From contig JAKVBZ010000034.1 of assembly GCA_022448645.1 (NCBI GenBank), forward strand, positions 1 to 49,761: a stretch of 49,761 bases of DNA, written 5' to 3'. The notes beneath the pieces were generated by a model. That model was not told where the DNA came from. It did no database searches and was given only the letters and a program-made list of their open reading frames with translations. Origin of the DNA: Pirellulaceae bacterium. GTDB taxonomy: Bacteria; Planctomycetota; Planctomycetia; Pirellulales; Pirellulaceae. The position numbers were made by a program, and so were the translations under genes. Positions 18,406 to 28,373 of this stretch are shown in pieces. Position 1 is the first letter of the stretch. Each line of letters opens with the position of its first letter.

Positions 18406-21078
18406 TTACGCCACGGATTGAGTTTCCACAGTGGCGGCAGGTTTTCCACGCTGAAAACAAAACTCTCCATCACGGAAGTCAACAGTCACGCAATCGCCGC
18501 CCTGAAATTCATTCTTCAGGATTTCCGTCGCCAGTGGATTCTGTATACTTCGCTGAATGATACGTCTCAAAGGACGCGCACCATAGGCAGGATCATAACC
18601 CCGTGTGGCAATCTGCTTCCGGGCGGCAGGCGTCACCAGCAGGTCGACGCCGTGCTGTTCCAGCTGTCGGGACAATACGGAGACTTGCAAATCGACGATC
18701 TTGGCAATCTCGTCACGTTGTAACGGATGAAAGATAATCGTGTCGTCGATACGATTCAGGAACTCTGGAAGGAATCGCGACTGGAGCGCCTCGAGTACAG
18801 ATTGCTCAATTTCTTCTCGCGCCCCACCTTCCTGCGCAACCGCCTGAATCAACTGGCTTCCAACGTTACTCGTCATGACGACAATCGTGTTGGTAAAGTT
18901 AACCGTGTGACCGTGATTGTCAGTGAGCCGTCCGTCGTCGAGCACTTGCAACAGTAGATTAAAGACGTCGTGGTGAGCTTTTTCAATTTCGTCGAGCAGG
19001 ATCACGCAGTAAGGGCGCCGACGTACGGCTTCGGTCAGTTCCCCCCCTTCTTCATAGCCTACGTATCCAGGAGGAGCACCGATCAACCGGCTGACCGTGT
19101 GCCGTTCCATGAATTCACTCATATCCAAGCGAACCATGGCATTTTCGTCATCGAACAAAACTTCTGCGAGTGCTTTACATAATTCGGTCTTCCCAACACC
19201 GGTAGGACCCAAAAACAAAAAGGAACCAATAGGCCGCTCTGGATCTTGTAGACCACTTCGGCTACGCCTTACGGCATTGGAGACGGCTTCCACGGCTTCC
19301 AGCTGTCCAATCACACGTTGGTGCAGCCGTTCTTCCATGATGAGCAACTTGGCTCGTTCGGACTCCAACATCCTCGAAACCGGTATGCTGGTCCAGACGC
19401 TGACCACTTCGGTGATTTCTTCCTCGGTAACTTCTTGTCGCAGCAGTCTCCGTCGAGTACCTTCCGGTTCGGCACCGGTCTGTTGTTCTTCCTCCACTTC
19501 CAACAGAGATCTCAAGGCGCGACAGGAGGAATCCAATTCGTACAGTCGTTGATATTCCATTTCGCCTACAGGCTCTCCGGCCGATTGTTTCTCTTTAATG
19601 AGAGTGTCTAGCTGCTGGAATTCGTGTTCCGCGTTGGCCAACTGTTGGCGCACTTTTTGCACGTCTCCCAGGCCCAACTTTTCAGCATCCCATTGCTCGC
19701 GCAGACTGGCCAATTCGCGTTTTTGCACTTCCATATCTGCTTCGATCTGAACAAGTCGTTCCTGCGCATGCTCTTCAGTTTCCTCGACGAGCTGGCGTTG
19801 AGCCAATTCAAGTTGCGTCAAACGTCGTTGGACTTCATCGATTTCGGTAGGTACGCTCTCCAATTCCATTGCCAGCCGACTGGCAGCTTCATCAACCAGA
19901 TCAATGGCTTTATCTGGCAAAAAACGATCGGCGATATATCGGTCGGAAAGTTGCGCAGCAGCGACCAATGCAGAGTCTTTGATTTTCACTCCGTGATGAG
20001 CTTCATATCGCGGCTTCAACCCGCGGAGTATGGCAATGGTGTCTTCGACGGACGGTTCGCCCACCAGAACTGGTTGAAATCGTCTCTCTAAAGCCGCATC
20101 TTTTTCAATATACTGCCTGTATTCATTAAGTGTGGTTGCCCCGATGCAGCGTAATTCTCCACGCGCCAAAGCTGGCTTCAACAGATTTGCCGCATCACTG
20201 CCACCCTCGGCATTTCCGGCACCAACCACAGTATGTAATTCATCAATAAACAACACGACCTGGCCGCCGGCGTCGTTTACTTCTCGCAACACTGCTTTGA
20301 GCCTATCTTCGAATTCCCCACGAAATTTGGTTCCAGCAATCAGAGCCCCCATGTCCAATGCCATAACACGTTTGTTTTTGAGGCTTTGCGGCACATCACC
20401 TTGCACAATGCGCAACGCAAGACCTTCTGCAATCGCCGTCTTACCAACCCCTGGCTCACCGATCAGAACGGGATTATTTTTAGTGCGTCGGGACAAAACC
20501 TGAATCACGCGGCGGATTTCCGTGTCACGACCAATGACAGGATCGAGCTTGCCAGCCACCGCTTGTTCCACGAGATCAATCCCGTACTTTTCCAAAGCTT
20601 GGAATTTATCTTCGGGATGTTCATCGGTGACGCGCGCCGAACCACGCACCTTACGCAGTCCATCAAGCACATCTTGTGTTTCAACCGCGCTGAGCTTCAA
20701 CAGGCTCTGTGCCTTACTTTCTGTTTGTGTGAGACCTAGCAACAGATGTTCTGTAGACACAAATTCATCATTCATGCTCACAGCTTGTTGACCTGCTGCC
20801 TCGAGCACCTGTTGTAGTTCGCGGTTCACATTCTGGGTTCCACCTCCTGATATCTTTGGCAGACGCTGCAGCTCCGATTCAACTGCTTTCAGCAGCTGCT
20901 CCATCTGCACTCCGATGGCTCCCAGCAACGGTCGCACAAGCCCATCAGTTTCTCTGAGCAACGCCACCAACAGATGTAACGGAGTGATTTCTGTATGTTG
21001 GCATTGACCGGTGATTTGCTGCGATCTTTGTAGGGACTCTTGTGCCTTCACAGTCAATTTGTCAAAAGAAAAAGTCAT
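18406..21078 (-). CDS. clpB: ATP-dependent disaggregase ClpB
   Basis: ClpB forms a hexameric ring that works with DnaK to pull proteins out of aggregates. The 890-residue protein has all parts in order: the N-domain (about 1-145), the first AAA+ module with Walker [10 protein letters not shown] near residue 205, the coiled-coil middle domain (about 405-530) that separates ClpB from ClpA/ClpC, and the second AAA+ module with GPTGVGKTE and the sensor region, ending in the C-terminal D2 small domain. It lies 145 bases after dnaK in the same direction, so the two are probably expressed together. No HrcA/CIRCE element was found near it. Confidence 0.96.
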   Translation of the reverse strand: MTFSFDKLTVKAQESLQRSQQITGQCQHTEITPLHLLVALLRETDGLVRPLLGAIGVQMEQLLKAVESELQRLPKISGGGTQNVNRELQQVLEAAGQQAVSMNDEFVSTEHLLLGLTQTESKAQSLLKLSAVETQDVLDGLRKVRGSARVTDEHPEDKFQALEKYGIDLVEQAVAGKLDPVIGRDTEIRRVIQVLSRRTKNNPVLIGEPGVGKTAIAEGLALRIVQGDVPQSLKNKRVMALDMGALIAGTKFRGEFEDRLKAVLREVNDAGGQVVLFIDELHTVVGAGNAEGGSDAANLLKPALARGELRCIGATTLNEYRQYIEKDAALERRFQPVLVGEPSVEDTIAILRGLKPRYEAHHGVKIKDSALVAAAQLSDRYIADRFLPDKAIDLVDEAASRLAMELESVPTEIDEVQRRLTQLELAQRQLVEETEEHAQERLVQIEADMEVQKRELASLREQWDAEKLGLGDVQKVRQQLANAEHEFQQLDTLIKEKQSAGEPVGEMEYQRLYELDSSCRALRSLLEVEEEQQTGAEPEGTRRRLLRQEVTEEEITEVVSVWTSIPVSRMLESERAKLLIMEERLHQRVIGQLEAVEAVSNAVRRSRSGLQDPERPIGSFLFLGPTGVGKTELCKALAEVLFDDENAMVRLDMSEFMERHTVSRLIGAPPGYVGYEEGGELTEAVRRRPYCVILLDEIEKAHHDVFNLLLQVLDDGRLTDNHGHTVNFTNTIVVMTSNVGSQLIQAVAQEGGAREEIEQSVLEALQSRFLPEFLNRIDDTIIFHPLQRDEIAKIVDLQVSVLSRQLEQHGVDLLVTPAARKQIATRGYDPAYGARPLRRIIQRSIQNPLATEILKNEFQGGDCVTVDFRDGEFCFQRGKPAATVETQSVA

Positions 21079-21223
21079 TGCGAACTCCTCAGTAACACCA
21101 AGATATTGTGAAAATGATGTTGGTACGTGCGCAGCAAAAGCGCAGTGTCATCGCAGAGGGAAAGAAGTTCCGTGTCCGGAAACAAAGGCAACTATCAAGG
21201 ATGAGACCTAATGACGGCCCCAA

Positions 21224-23167
21224 TTATGAATCCTTGACCTCAAATTCCGCATCAATGGCGTCATCGTCGGCGCTAGCCGCCGCGGCACTGGCAGATCCAT
21301 TGTCTGACTCACCGTTATCGGTTGCATTCGTTTGTTGGGCCGATTCATACAAAGTCTTGCTGAACGCGTGAGAAGCCTGCTCCAGTTCCTGAATCGCAGC
21401 TTTGATCGCGTCTGGATCGTCTCCCTGGGCAACTTCACGCGCCTTGGTCATCGCATCCTCGAGAGGCTGCTTGTCGGCATCGCTTAGCTTTTCTTCGTGC
21501 TCTTTCATCATTTTTTCGAGTTGGAAACACATCTGGTCGGCTTGATTACGAGCTTCGACAAGTTCCCGTTTGCGTTTATCTTCGTCGGCATTATCTTCTG
21601 CGTCGGACCGCATACGATTGATTTCATCATCCGACAATCCTGAGGACTGCTCGATCGTCACGGACTGTTCCTTGCTAGTCCCCAAATCCTTGGCGGAAAC
21701 ATTGAGGATTCCGTTCTGATCAATATCAAATTTCACCTCGATCTGAGGCATTCCACGAGGCGCTGGAGGAATATCCTCCAGATTAAATTGCCCCAACAAC
21801 CGGTTGTCGTTGGCCATTTCTCGCTCACCTTGAAATACGCGAACTGTGACCGCCGTCTGATTATCTTCGGCCGTACTGAAAACCTGTTTGCGTTCTGCAG
21901 GAACCGTGGTATTTCGCTCTACCAACTTGGTAAAGACACCACCTAATGTTTCGATGCCCAGCGAGAGCGGAGTGACATCCAGCAACAGAACGTCTTTGCG
22001 ATCACCCGCCAGGACGCTTCCCTGGATGGCCGCGCCAGCAGCAACCACTTCGTCTGGATTCACACCTTTGTGAGGGTCTTTCCCAAAGACCTCTTTGACA
22101 AGTTGCTGAACTTTTGGCACACGTGTCGAACCGCCTACCACGACCACCTCGTCAATCTCACTCGGCTGCAATTTAGCATCTTTCAACGCTTGCAAGACTG
22201 GCCCCCGACAACGTTCAATGAGAGGGTCAATAAGTTCCTCAAATTCTGAACGGGAAATCGAGATCTGTAAGTGCTTGGGGCCTGTGGCGTCTGCGGTAAT
22301 GAACGGCAGATTGATATCTGTCGTGGCCGTACTACTCAATTCTTTCTTCGCCTTTTCACAAGCCTCTTGCAGGCGTTGCAACGCCATCGTGTCTTGGCGC
22401 AAATCGATGCCTTGTTCCTTCTTGAACTCATCAGCGACATGGTGAATCAACACTTCGTCCAAATCGTCGCCACCGAGGTGTGTATCCCCGCTGGTACTAA
22501 TGACCTCAAAGACCTTAATGTCGTCATCTTTACCTTCGGTTTCGGCTACCTCCAACACAGAAACGTCAAACGTGCCGCCACCTAAGTCGAACACGACAAT
22601 CTTCTCCTGTGCCTTTTTGTCCAAACCATAGCTGAGTGCTGCAGCGGTCGGTTCATTGATGATACGAGCCACTTCGAGACCCGCAATCTGACCGGCATCT
22701 TTGGTCGCCTGGCGCTGCGAATCGTTAAAATAAGCCGGTACGGTGATCACCGCTTTGTTCACTTTGTGTCCCAAATATGATTCAGCTGCTTCCTTAAGCT
22801 TACGCAGCACCTTCGCCGAGATTTCCTGAGGAGTAAACTCTTGGTCGTCAACCTTGACGTTGACGTAGTCTGAGCTACCCCCAGTAATCTTGTACGGGAC
22901 CATCTTTTCTTCGGACTGGACCTCGTTGTGGCGACGCCCCATAAAACGCTTAATCGAATAGATCGTGCGATGAGGATTGGTAACAGCTTGTCGACGGGCA
23001 GGTTCACCGACCAGCGTCTCACCTTTATCATTGAACGCCACCACACTCGGCGTAATACGATTGCCTTCTGCGTTGGGGATGATCTTAGGTTCATCACCTT
23101 CCATGACGGAAACCACGGAGTTAGTCGTTCCCAAATCGATTCCGATAATTTTTTCGCCCTCGGCCAT
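21224..23167 (-). CDS. dnaK: Chaperone DnaK (Hsp70)
   Basis: This 647-residue Hsp70 is close to the usual bacterial length. The ATPase domain has the [17 protein letters not shown] phosphate loop and the [15 protein letters not shown] motif. The substrate-binding domain starts after [14 protein letters not shown], and a helical lid leads to an acidic tail with the EFEVKD end usual for DnaK. It binds exposed hydrophobic peptides in an ATP cycle driven by DnaJ and GrpE, neither of which is in the window. A ribosome-binding site (AAAGGGAG) precedes the ATG. clpB follows it. The upstream 541 bases lack a recognisable CIRCE element. Confidence 0.97.
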   Translation of the reverse strand: MAEGEKIIGIDLGTTNSVVSVMEGDEPKIIPNAEGNRITPSVVAFNDKGETLVGEPARRQAVTNPHRTIYSIKRFMGRRHNEVQSEEKMVPYKITGGSSDYVNVKVDDQEFTPQEISAKVLRKLKEAAESYLGHKVNKAVITVPAYFNDSQRQATKDAGQIAGLEVARIINEPTAAALSYGLDKKAQEKIVVFDLGGGTFDVSVLEVAETEGKDDDIKVFEVISTSGDTHLGGDDLDEVLIHHVADEFKKEQGIDLRQDTMALQRLQEACEKAKKELSSTATTDINLPFITADATGPKHLQISISRSEFEELIDPLIERCRGPVLQALKDAKLQPSEIDEVVVVGGSTRVPKVQQLVKEVFGKDPHKGVNPDEVVAAGAAIQGSVLAGDRKDVLLLDVTPLSLGIETLGGVFTKLVERNTTVPAERKQVFSTAEDNQTAVTVRVFQGEREMANDNRLLGQFNLEDIPPAPRGMPQIEVKFDIDQNGILNVSAKDLGTSKEQSVTIEQSSGLSDDEINRMRSDAEDNADEDKRKRELVEARNQADQMCFQLEKMMKEHEEKLSDADKQPLEDAMTKAREVAQGDDPDAIKAAIQELEQASHAFSKTLYESAQQTNATDNGESDNGSASAAAASADDDAIDAEFEVKDS

Positions 23168-23460
23168 GTCTCGCTCCCTTTTTCTCGTCTCTCTCGCTTT
23201 TCAAGTCAGCGACAACATTATCCGTTCCCAATAACCGCAGCTTTCGGCAGGTGTTTGAACGCCCTTGCTGGGTGCGCCGGAAATGTTGCAAACGTATTAT
23301 GTGTGTAAACGCTCGTAATAATGATTCGAATGGAGACCCGGATTTGCGGTCGATTTAGAAACAACCACACACCCCGATTTACGACAGCCCTCAAAACGAC
23401 AGCACTTCCACGTGTTTACGCCCCAAACCAACTCTCACACGAAGCCCAAGCTGAACGATG

Positions 23461-23494
23461 TGAATGGAGCTAAGTTGTGAATGGAGCTAAGTTG
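23461..23494. repeat. Tandem 17-base direct repeat
   Basis: The unit TGAATGGAGCTAAGTTG occurs twice with no spacer and no mismatch (23461-23477 and 23478-23494). A recent slippage duplication or a doubled regulator site would both fit. Confidence 0.7.
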
Positions 23495-23525
23495 TGTCGG
23501 GCGCATCGTTTAGCGCTGCCTGTTT

Positions 23526-23581
23526 AGGCGGTGTCGCCTCACGGGGCCTTACATAGCAAAGGCTATGCCAGGAATTGCCCC
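23526..23581. other. Clustered hairpins, possible structured RNA
   Basis: AGGCG-GTGT-CGCCT (23526-23539) forms a five-pair tetraloop hairpin. It is followed at once by a nested structure in which GGGGC (23543-23547) pairs with GCCCC (23577-23581) around an inner six-pair hairpin, CATAGC-AAAG-GCTATG (23552-23567). No T-tract follows on either strand, so it is not an obvious terminator. It could be a small RNA, a leader element of a transcript I cannot place, or a DNA element. Confidence 0.35.
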
Positions 23582-23658
23582 GAAGTTGACAAATTTCTCG
23601 TAAACCCTTATTTGACAGGCATTTTAAGCACGGGATTATGCCAGCCGTCGAGTCTCGT

Positions 23659-23664
23659 TATAAT
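23659..23664 (+). promoter_or_regulatory. Candidate -10 box for pheA
   Basis: A perfect TATAAT lies 45 bases before the GTG start of pheA, which would allow a leader of about 38 bases. The hexamer 17 bases upstream is a poor -35 match (only TT agrees); the better TTGACA at 23612-23617 is too far away (41 bases) for this -10. Confidence is therefore low. Confidence 0.3.
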
Positions 23665-23708
23665 CGTTCGTTACACCTAGCTGCCATTTTGACATTCAAC
23701 TCAATACC

Positions 23709-24830
23709 GTGACAAAAAAGAAAAAAAAGACGTCGACATCCCCTCCGCGATCAGGTCGTCAGGTTTCGGCCGCACAGCTCCGTGGAAAAATCAAGCGGCT
23801 AGACGGTTCCCTGTTGAAGCTCTTTCAAGAGAGGGCCAAGCTTGTCCGCCAACTTAGCGAGCGAGACCAGGACGCAGCGCTAGCCGTATGCGAGGCCAGC
23901 AATGCACAAGCCGTCTTGGACGACCATGCGAAGCCAAAAGATGTTCTCGGCCCAGAACCACAACGGGCGGCACTCCGTGAATTGTTCAGCGGAACACGCG
24001 CATTAGTGGCTCCACTCAAAGTCGCCTATCTGGGACCGCAATACAGCTTCAGTCATCTCGCCGCCGTCGAACACTTTGGCGAAAGCGCCGAACTGATCCC
24101 CGTTTCGAACATCGCAGCAGTATTCGAAGAAGTTCGGGTAAACCAAGTCGAACGTGGAATTGTCCCCTTAGAAAACTCAACAGATGGCCGCATTGTCGAC
24201 ACCTTGGACATGTTCACACGTGTTCCCGTAAAGATTTGTGGCGAGGTCCGTTTGCGAATCCACCATTACCTGCTGGGCAAGTGCAGCCGTGGCGACGTAC
24301 GAGAGGTATACAGTAAGCCTCAGGCCATTTCACAATGCAGGAATTGGCTGGCCAAACATGTCCCACAAGCACGCGTGGTGGAAATTGCCAGCACAGCAGC
24401 CGCTGCCGAACTGGCCGCATCGAAGAAAGGTGTGGCTGCGATCGCCAGCCGGCACGCTGGCACCCACTACCAATTGGACGTGATTACAGCCGCCATCGAA
24501 GACAACCCAAACAATGTCACTCGATTCGCCGTGATCGGTGACACGATTGCAGAGCGGTCGGCTAACGACAAAACGGCACTGATGTTCGAAATCTCACATC
24601 AACCAGGAGCGTTAGCTGATGCGATGAACGTCTTCAAGAGATGCAAGCTGAATCTGACTTGGATCGAATCGTTTCCTCGCCCAGGAGGTTCTCACGAATA
24701 TATATTTTTTGTCGAATTAGAAGGCCATCCCTCGGTCCTCAAAGTACGCCGAGCATTGGACACCCTGGCAAAAAAAGTCGTGCAACTGGATGTCTTGGGA
24801 GCCTACGCGAGTAAAAAACCTGTTGGTTAA
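23709..24830 (+). CDS. pheA: Prephenate dehydratase with N-terminal chorismate mutase-like domain (P-protein)
   Basis: The enzyme converts prephenate to phenylpyruvate in phenylalanine synthesis. The 373 residues hold three parts. An AroQ-type helical region lies at about 18-95 (LRGKIKRLDGSLLKLFQERA). The dehydratase domain, about 104-280, has VAYLGPQYSFSHLAA, PLENSTDGRIVDTL and the TRFAVIG motif (Thr-Arg-Phe is catalytic). The C-terminal ACT domain, about 290-365, has HQPGALADAM and IESFPRP and senses phenylalanine. In the mutase part the two arginines are visible, but the lysine usually found in the VGxxK position is absent (SERDQD), so mutase activity is doubtful. The start is a GTG, followed by a Lys-rich stretch. 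Confidence 0.9.
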   Translation: MTKKKKKTSTSPPRSGRQVSAAQLRGKIKRLDGSLLKLFQERAKLVRQLSERDQDAALAVCEASNAQAVLDDHAKPKDVLGPEPQRAALRELFSGTRALVAPLKVAYLGPQYSFSHLAAVEHFGESAELIPVSNIAAVFEEVRVNQVERGIVPLENSTDGRIVDTLDMFTRVPVKICGEVRLRIHHYLLGKCSRGDVREVYSKPQAISQCRNWLAKHVPQARVVEIASTAAAAELAASKKGVAAIASRHAGTHYQLDVITAAIEDNPNNVTRFAVIGDTIAERSANDKTALMFEISHQPGALADAMNVFKRCKLNLTWIESFPRPGGSHEYIFFVELEGHPSVLKVRRALDTLAKKVVQLDVLGAYASKKPVG

Positions 24831-24940
24831 GCTCATCGAATTAGCACAACCCCATCGACAGCCTAAACTTCGTCCTTGAACATAAGATCCATATTTATTG
24901 CTAGACACCATCCCGATGATTTCAAGTAAAGGGTGCAAAC

Positions 24941-25720
24941 ATTTCCAATCAACAGAATCAACGTAGAACCCTGATTGCAGGGAATTGGAAAATGAATTTA
25001 TCGCGACAAACTGCGATCGAATTGGCGCAAAACATTGCCTCGCAAGTCGCCCCACTCGAACACATCGACTGGGTACTCTGCCCACCGTATGTTTATCTGG
25101 AAACGGTCGCCCAAACGATTCAAGGCTCACAGGTCGCTATGGGCGCACAGGACATGTACCACGAGGATTCCGGAGCTTTCACGGGTGAGATCAGTGCGGC
25201 CATGTTAAAGGACGTTGGTTGCCAATTCGTCATCCTCGGTCATAGTGAGCGTCGCCACATCCTGGGCGAATCGGACGAAACCATCAACAAGAAAGTCATT
25301 GCTGCCCATGCCGCAGGGCTAATCCCTATGGTGTGTGTCGGCGAAACTTTAGAACAGCGGCAAGCGGGTAAGACACAAGACATCATCCAGCAGCAGTTTG
25401 ACGGGTCGCTGGCTGGGCTTGATGAAAATCAAATGGCCGCCACGGTCCTCGCCTATGAACCGGTATGGGCAATCGGCACCGGTCAGGTAGCCAGTCCCAG
25501 CCAAGCAGCCCAAGTCCACGCCGACCTTCGCAAACTGGTTCAGAATCGCTACAATACTGACGTCGCGTCTGTTGTTCGTATCCAATACGGCGGCAGCGTC
25601 AAACCGGAAAACGCTGCTGAGCTACTTGCTTGCGGTGACATTGATGGTGCTCTCGTCGGGGGTGCCTCCTTAAAAACAGAACCTTTCATTGGCATCGGAC
25701 AAGTTTGCCCCAACCCGTAA
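24941..25720 (+). CDS. tpiA: Triose-phosphate isomerase, start codon non-canonical
   Basis: TpiA interconverts dihydroxyacetone phosphate and glyceraldehyde 3-phosphate. The active-site parts are all visible: RTLIAGNWKMN (Asn and catalytic Lys), LGHSERR (His), AYEPVWAIGTG (catalytic Glu) and GGSVKPENA plus GALVGGASL (phosphate loops). The first ATG in frame (24992) lies after AGNWK and would remove the catalytic lysine, so translation must begin earlier. Going back there is no ATG, GTG or TTG before an in-frame stop at 24917. The candidates are ATT at 24941, preceded by an AAAGGG-like site, and CTG at 24971. I use the ATT; it gives 259 residues. Confidence 0.88.
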   Translation: MSNQQNQRRTLIAGNWKMNLSRQTAIELAQNIASQVAPLEHIDWVLCPPYVYLETVAQTIQGSQVAMGAQDMYHEDSGAFTGEISAAMLKDVGCQFVILGHSERRHILGESDETINKKVIAAHAAGLIPMVCVGETLEQRQAGKTQDIIQQQFDGSLAGLDENQMAATVLAYEPVWAIGTGQVASPSQAAQVHADLRKLVQNRYNTDVASVVRIQYGGSVKPENAAELLACGDIDGALVGGASLKTEPFIGIGQVCPNP

Positions 25721-25813
25721 ATTTTGAGCCATTTTTTGTCTGCGTCCATGGTGAATTCCGTCGATTCCCCCCCATCCTGTCGATTAACTGTTTCATCCTG
25801 AGGAAACGTATTT

Positions 25814-26227
25814 ATGGTTCCGGTACTATTCGCTGATGTACTTCAATACGCCTTCGGTATATTGATGTCGGTCTCCGCGCTGTTATTGATTCTGTTGGTT
25901 TTGGTCCAGCGAGGACGCGGAGGCGGTTTGGCCGGTGCCTTGGGCGGAATGGGTGGTCAAAGTGCCTTCGGTACCAAAGCCGGAGATACGTTTACAAAAG
26001 TAACCATTGCCGTTGCTTCCATTTGGATCGTATTGTGTTTGGCAGCCGTTTTTATACTGGGACAGCAGACCGACAAATTGAGTGGCGATGCAACCACCGC
26101 CACCAGCGCGGTGCCGGGAAGCACATCCCCCACACCTCCAGCGGACGGCTCTGCACCAGCTACTTCTCCAGAATCACCAACAGCACCTGCTGATTCGGGT
26201 AGCTCTGAGTCTGTGCCCTCCCCTTAG
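25814..26227 (+). CDS. secG: Protein translocase subunit SecG
   Basis: SecG is the small accessory subunit of the SecYEG channel. Of 137 residues, the first 80 match the family: one membrane helix (about 10-30, ILMSVSALLLILLVLVQRG), the conserved glycine-rich loop GRGGGLAGALGG followed by SAFGTKAGD, and a second helix (about 56-77). The remaining 55 or so residues form a Pro/Ala/Ser/Thr-rich tail with no predicted fold, a common extension in planctomycete SecG. The ATG follows TGAGGA by about ten bases. It comes 93 bases after tpiA, the arrangement also seen in many other bacteria. Confidence 0.92.
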   Translation: MVPVLFADVLQYAFGILMSVSALLLILLVLVQRGRGGGLAGALGGMGGQSAFGTKAGDTFTKVTIAVASIWIVLCLAAVFILGQQTDKLSGDATTATSAVPGSTSPTPPADGSAPATSPESPTAPADSGSSESVPSP

Positions 26228-26533
26228 ACTCACCATCCGGAAAACGCAGTTAGGTAGACGGATAATCAAAGCGGCCATGACGCGTGGCTGTAATTTCAAT
26301 GCAAATCTGCCGCCACACGTAGAAGCGATTGCAAAACCCTTTAACTGAAGAGTAGGACAGCCTTCCAAAGCTGTTATGGAAGCCGTTTTTTGGGGAAGAG
26401 GCGACCACCCGGGAAGACTGTCGAACGGGATTTTGAAACCGCTGCCAGTCCGAACCTTTCCCGTTGCTCCTGAAAACAAGCCTGTTTGTCTGCCAATATC
26501 CAATCGTGAAAAGTGCAGCAGGAAGGAAAACTC
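26228..26533. other. Intergenic region between secG and yicC
   Basis: 306 bases. No convincing gene, promoter or terminator; the open frames crossing it are shadows of the neighbours. The yicC frame is open back to 26513, and its better start lies at 26534 behind an AGGAAGG site (26519-26525). Confidence 0.4.
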
Positions 26534-27415
26534 GTGTTACTAAGCATGACTGGTTTCGGAGAAGCCCACGGCCAGGAAAATGGCGTGGACATATCGGTCG
26601 AACTAAGAACCATCAATAGCCGATATTTCAAACTCAACATCCGTGGTCCCGAAGGCGTGAACTCACTGGAAACACGGATTGAAAGCGCGCTGAGAAAGCA
26701 CATCAAACGAGGTAGTATTCAATTAACGATGCGCATCGGTCGGGAATCTACATCCGATGATTACCGTATCAATCGCCAGGTCTTATTGAGTTATCAACAA
26801 CAATTGGCGGAAATGAGTGGAGCGAGTGAGGTCACTTCGTTACGACTCGACACCTTGTTGGCTTTGCCCGGCGTTATTGACGAACCAGACAACAACTCCG
26901 AACAATTCATGGCCACTTGGCCCTTAATTGAATCAACGTTGCAAGAAGCATTGACTCGCCTGTCGAGTATGAGGGCTGAGGAAGGTAAGGCAATGGCGCA
27001 AGATTTGGCGGCCAACTGCCAAATCATCGAACAACAGATCGACATCATTTCAGGACTCACTGATCGTGTGGTCGACCATTATCGTTCACGGTTGACCGAA
27101 CGCATGAAAAAACTATTGTCAGAATACGATATTACGATCGAAGCTGGTGATGTGATTCGAGAAGTGGGCCTGTTTGCCGAACGTTGCGACATTTCCGAAG
27201 AACTGGTGCGTCTCCGTAGCCATCTAGACCAATTTCGCGAGTTATTGTCCAGTGGCGAGGGCGTTGGTCGTAAATTGGAGTTTCTCACACAAGAAATGTT
27301 TCGCGAAACGAATACGATTGGCTCCAAAGCCAACGACGCCGAAATCGCCAAACACGTTATTGAAGTCAAAGCTGCCATCGAGCGCATGCGAGAAATGATT
27401 CAGAATGTTGAGTAG
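26534..27415 (+). CDS. yicC: YicC family endoribonuclease-like protein
   Basis: YicC proteins are conserved helical proteins of about 290 residues; the Escherichia coli member is an endoribonuclease. The family N-terminus (LLSMTGFGEA) and the C-terminal block with GRKLEFLTQEMFRETNTIG and HVIEVKAAIERMREM are both present and unmistakable, and the middle is helical. I start it at the GTG at 26534, which gives the family's MLLSMTGFG beginning and sits nine bases after AGGAAGG; a GTG at 26513 and an ATG at 26546 are the alternatives. gmk begins two bases after its stop, a gene pair found in many bacteria, so the two are co-translated. Confidence 0.92.
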   Translation: MLLSMTGFGEAHGQENGVDISVELRTINSRYFKLNIRGPEGVNSLETRIESALRKHIKRGSIQLTMRIGRESTSDDYRINRQVLLSYQQQLAEMSGASEVTSLRLDTLLALPGVIDEPDNNSEQFMATWPLIESTLQEALTRLSSMRAEEGKAMAQDLAANCQIIEQQIDIISGLTDRVVDHYRSRLTERMKKLLSEYDITIEAGDVIREVGLFAERCDISEELVRLRSHLDQFRELLSSGEGVGRKLEFLTQEMFRETNTIGSKANDAEIAKHVIEVKAAIERMREMIQNVE

Positions 27416-27417
27416 CT

Positions 27418-28017
27418 ATGGACGAGCCGCCTTTCGGCCAATTGGTAATCATTTCGGGCCCGTCTGGGTCTGGTAAAACTACAGTCGTACGGGAACTCTT
27501 GCAACGTTGCGGCGATTTGCCGTTGGAGTTGAGCGTTTCCGCCACCACTCGGCCTTCCAGGCCCGGTGAAACCCATGGCGTGGACTACCATTTCCTAAGT
27601 CTCGAAGAATTTCAGCAAAGTCAGGCAGAAGGCAAATTTCTGGAATGGTGCGAGGTTTTCGGACGTGGTCACCTTTATGGAACACTTGCAGAACCTGTTT
27701 ACACTAGTCGTCAAGCCGGAAAGTGGGTAATCTTAGAGATTGACGTGGAAGGGGCCATGAAGGTTGTGGAGCAATTACCCGATGCCGTAACAATCTTTGT
27801 TCACCCTGGCTCTATGGAAGAACTCGCACAACGCTTGCGTGGACGTGGCACAGAATCAGAGTCCGCGATCCAGAGGCGGCTGGAGGTAGCACGACGAGAA
27901 TTGGAATTCTCCAAGCGGTATCGTCACTGCGTCGTGAACGATGAAGTCGGTGCTACGGTCGACAAACTGAACACGATTTTGAACCGTTATCGGACGAATC
28001 CCTCACCACCGAACTAA
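27418..28017 (+). CDS. gmk: Guanylate kinase
   Basis: Gmk phosphorylates GMP to GDP with ATP. The 199-residue protein has the P-loop GPSGSGKTT (14-22), the GMP-binding stretch [20 protein letters not shown] with its conserved arginines and tyrosine, ILEIDVEGA, and the helical lid with [16 protein letters not shown]. Its length is normal. It follows yicC by two bases and is followed after 89 bases by rpoZ, an order widely kept in bacteria. Everything fits an active enzyme. Confidence 0.96.
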   Translation: MDEPPFGQLVIISGPSGSGKTTVVRELLQRCGDLPLELSVSATTRPSRPGETHGVDYHFLSLEEFQQSQAEGKFLEWCEVFGRGHLYGTLAEPVYTSRQAGKWVILEIDVEGAMKVVEQLPDAVTIFVHPGSMEELAQRLRGRGTESESAIQRRLEVARRELEFSKRYRHCVVNDEVGATVDKLNTILNRYRTNPSPPN

Positions 28018-28106
28018 CGCAGGTTAGAAAGGTCCGGTGCAATACATCGTCCCGAAGAGTATATTTTTCAGAGCAAACCATTCGAAACTTCATGGGAGTC
28101 CACTTG

Positions 28107-28373
28107 ATGATCGAAGAATTAAAGGAAGAGGGAATTGTCAATAAAGTCGGTGGCCGTTTTAAGCTTTCCACACTGATTCAAAAACGGCTAGTGGCGCTGA
28201 ACAAAGGTAGCCGAGCTTTGGTGGAATTGGACAGCAAAGACAAAATGCAAATCGTGATTCAAGAAATCATTCAGGACAAGATCTTTCTTGATTCGTCCAA
28301 CGAAGTTCGCGTTACCGGAGAATTGGAGACGACCGGTGGCGGACTAGCCGATCTCAATCCGGACGATCTATGA
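28107..28373 (+). CDS. rpoZ: DNA-directed RNA polymerase omega subunit
   Basis: Omega helps assemble RNA polymerase by folding around the beta-prime subunit. The 88-residue product has the planctomycete form of the family: an N-terminal helix [20 protein letters not shown], then [18 protein letters not shown], which contains the conserved Arg-Leu-x-x-x-x-x-Gly-Ser/Ala pattern. The ATG at 28107 (MIEEL) is preceded by GGGAG; an in-frame ATG at 28092 is possible but lacks a site. Its stop codon overlaps the coaC start (ATGA), and gmk precedes it, so it is part of the gmk-rpoZ-coaC-coaB operon. Confidence 0.88.
   Translation: MIEELKEEGIVNKVGGRFKLSTLIQKRLVALNKGSRALVELDSKDKMQIVIQEIIQDKIFLDSSNEVRVTGELETTGGGLADLNPDDL

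Larger units (their letters stand above)
23168..23708. other. Divergent intergenic region between dnaK and pheA
   Basis: 541 bases without a gene. It holds a 17-base direct repeat in tandem (23461-23494), a compact set of hairpins (23526-23581) and two TTGACA hexamers (23586-23591 and 23612-23617). A perfect TATAAT lies at 23659-23664. The structures lie between the two divergent genes, and from sequence alone I cannot tell which transcript they belong to. Confidence 0.5.

Noticed and set aside
23168..23340. Possible CIRCE or sigma-32 type heat-shock promoter before dnaK
   Set aside because: No TTAGCACTC/GAGTGCTAA pair is present, and a CTTGAAA at about 23195-23201 on the minus strand lacks a matching -10.
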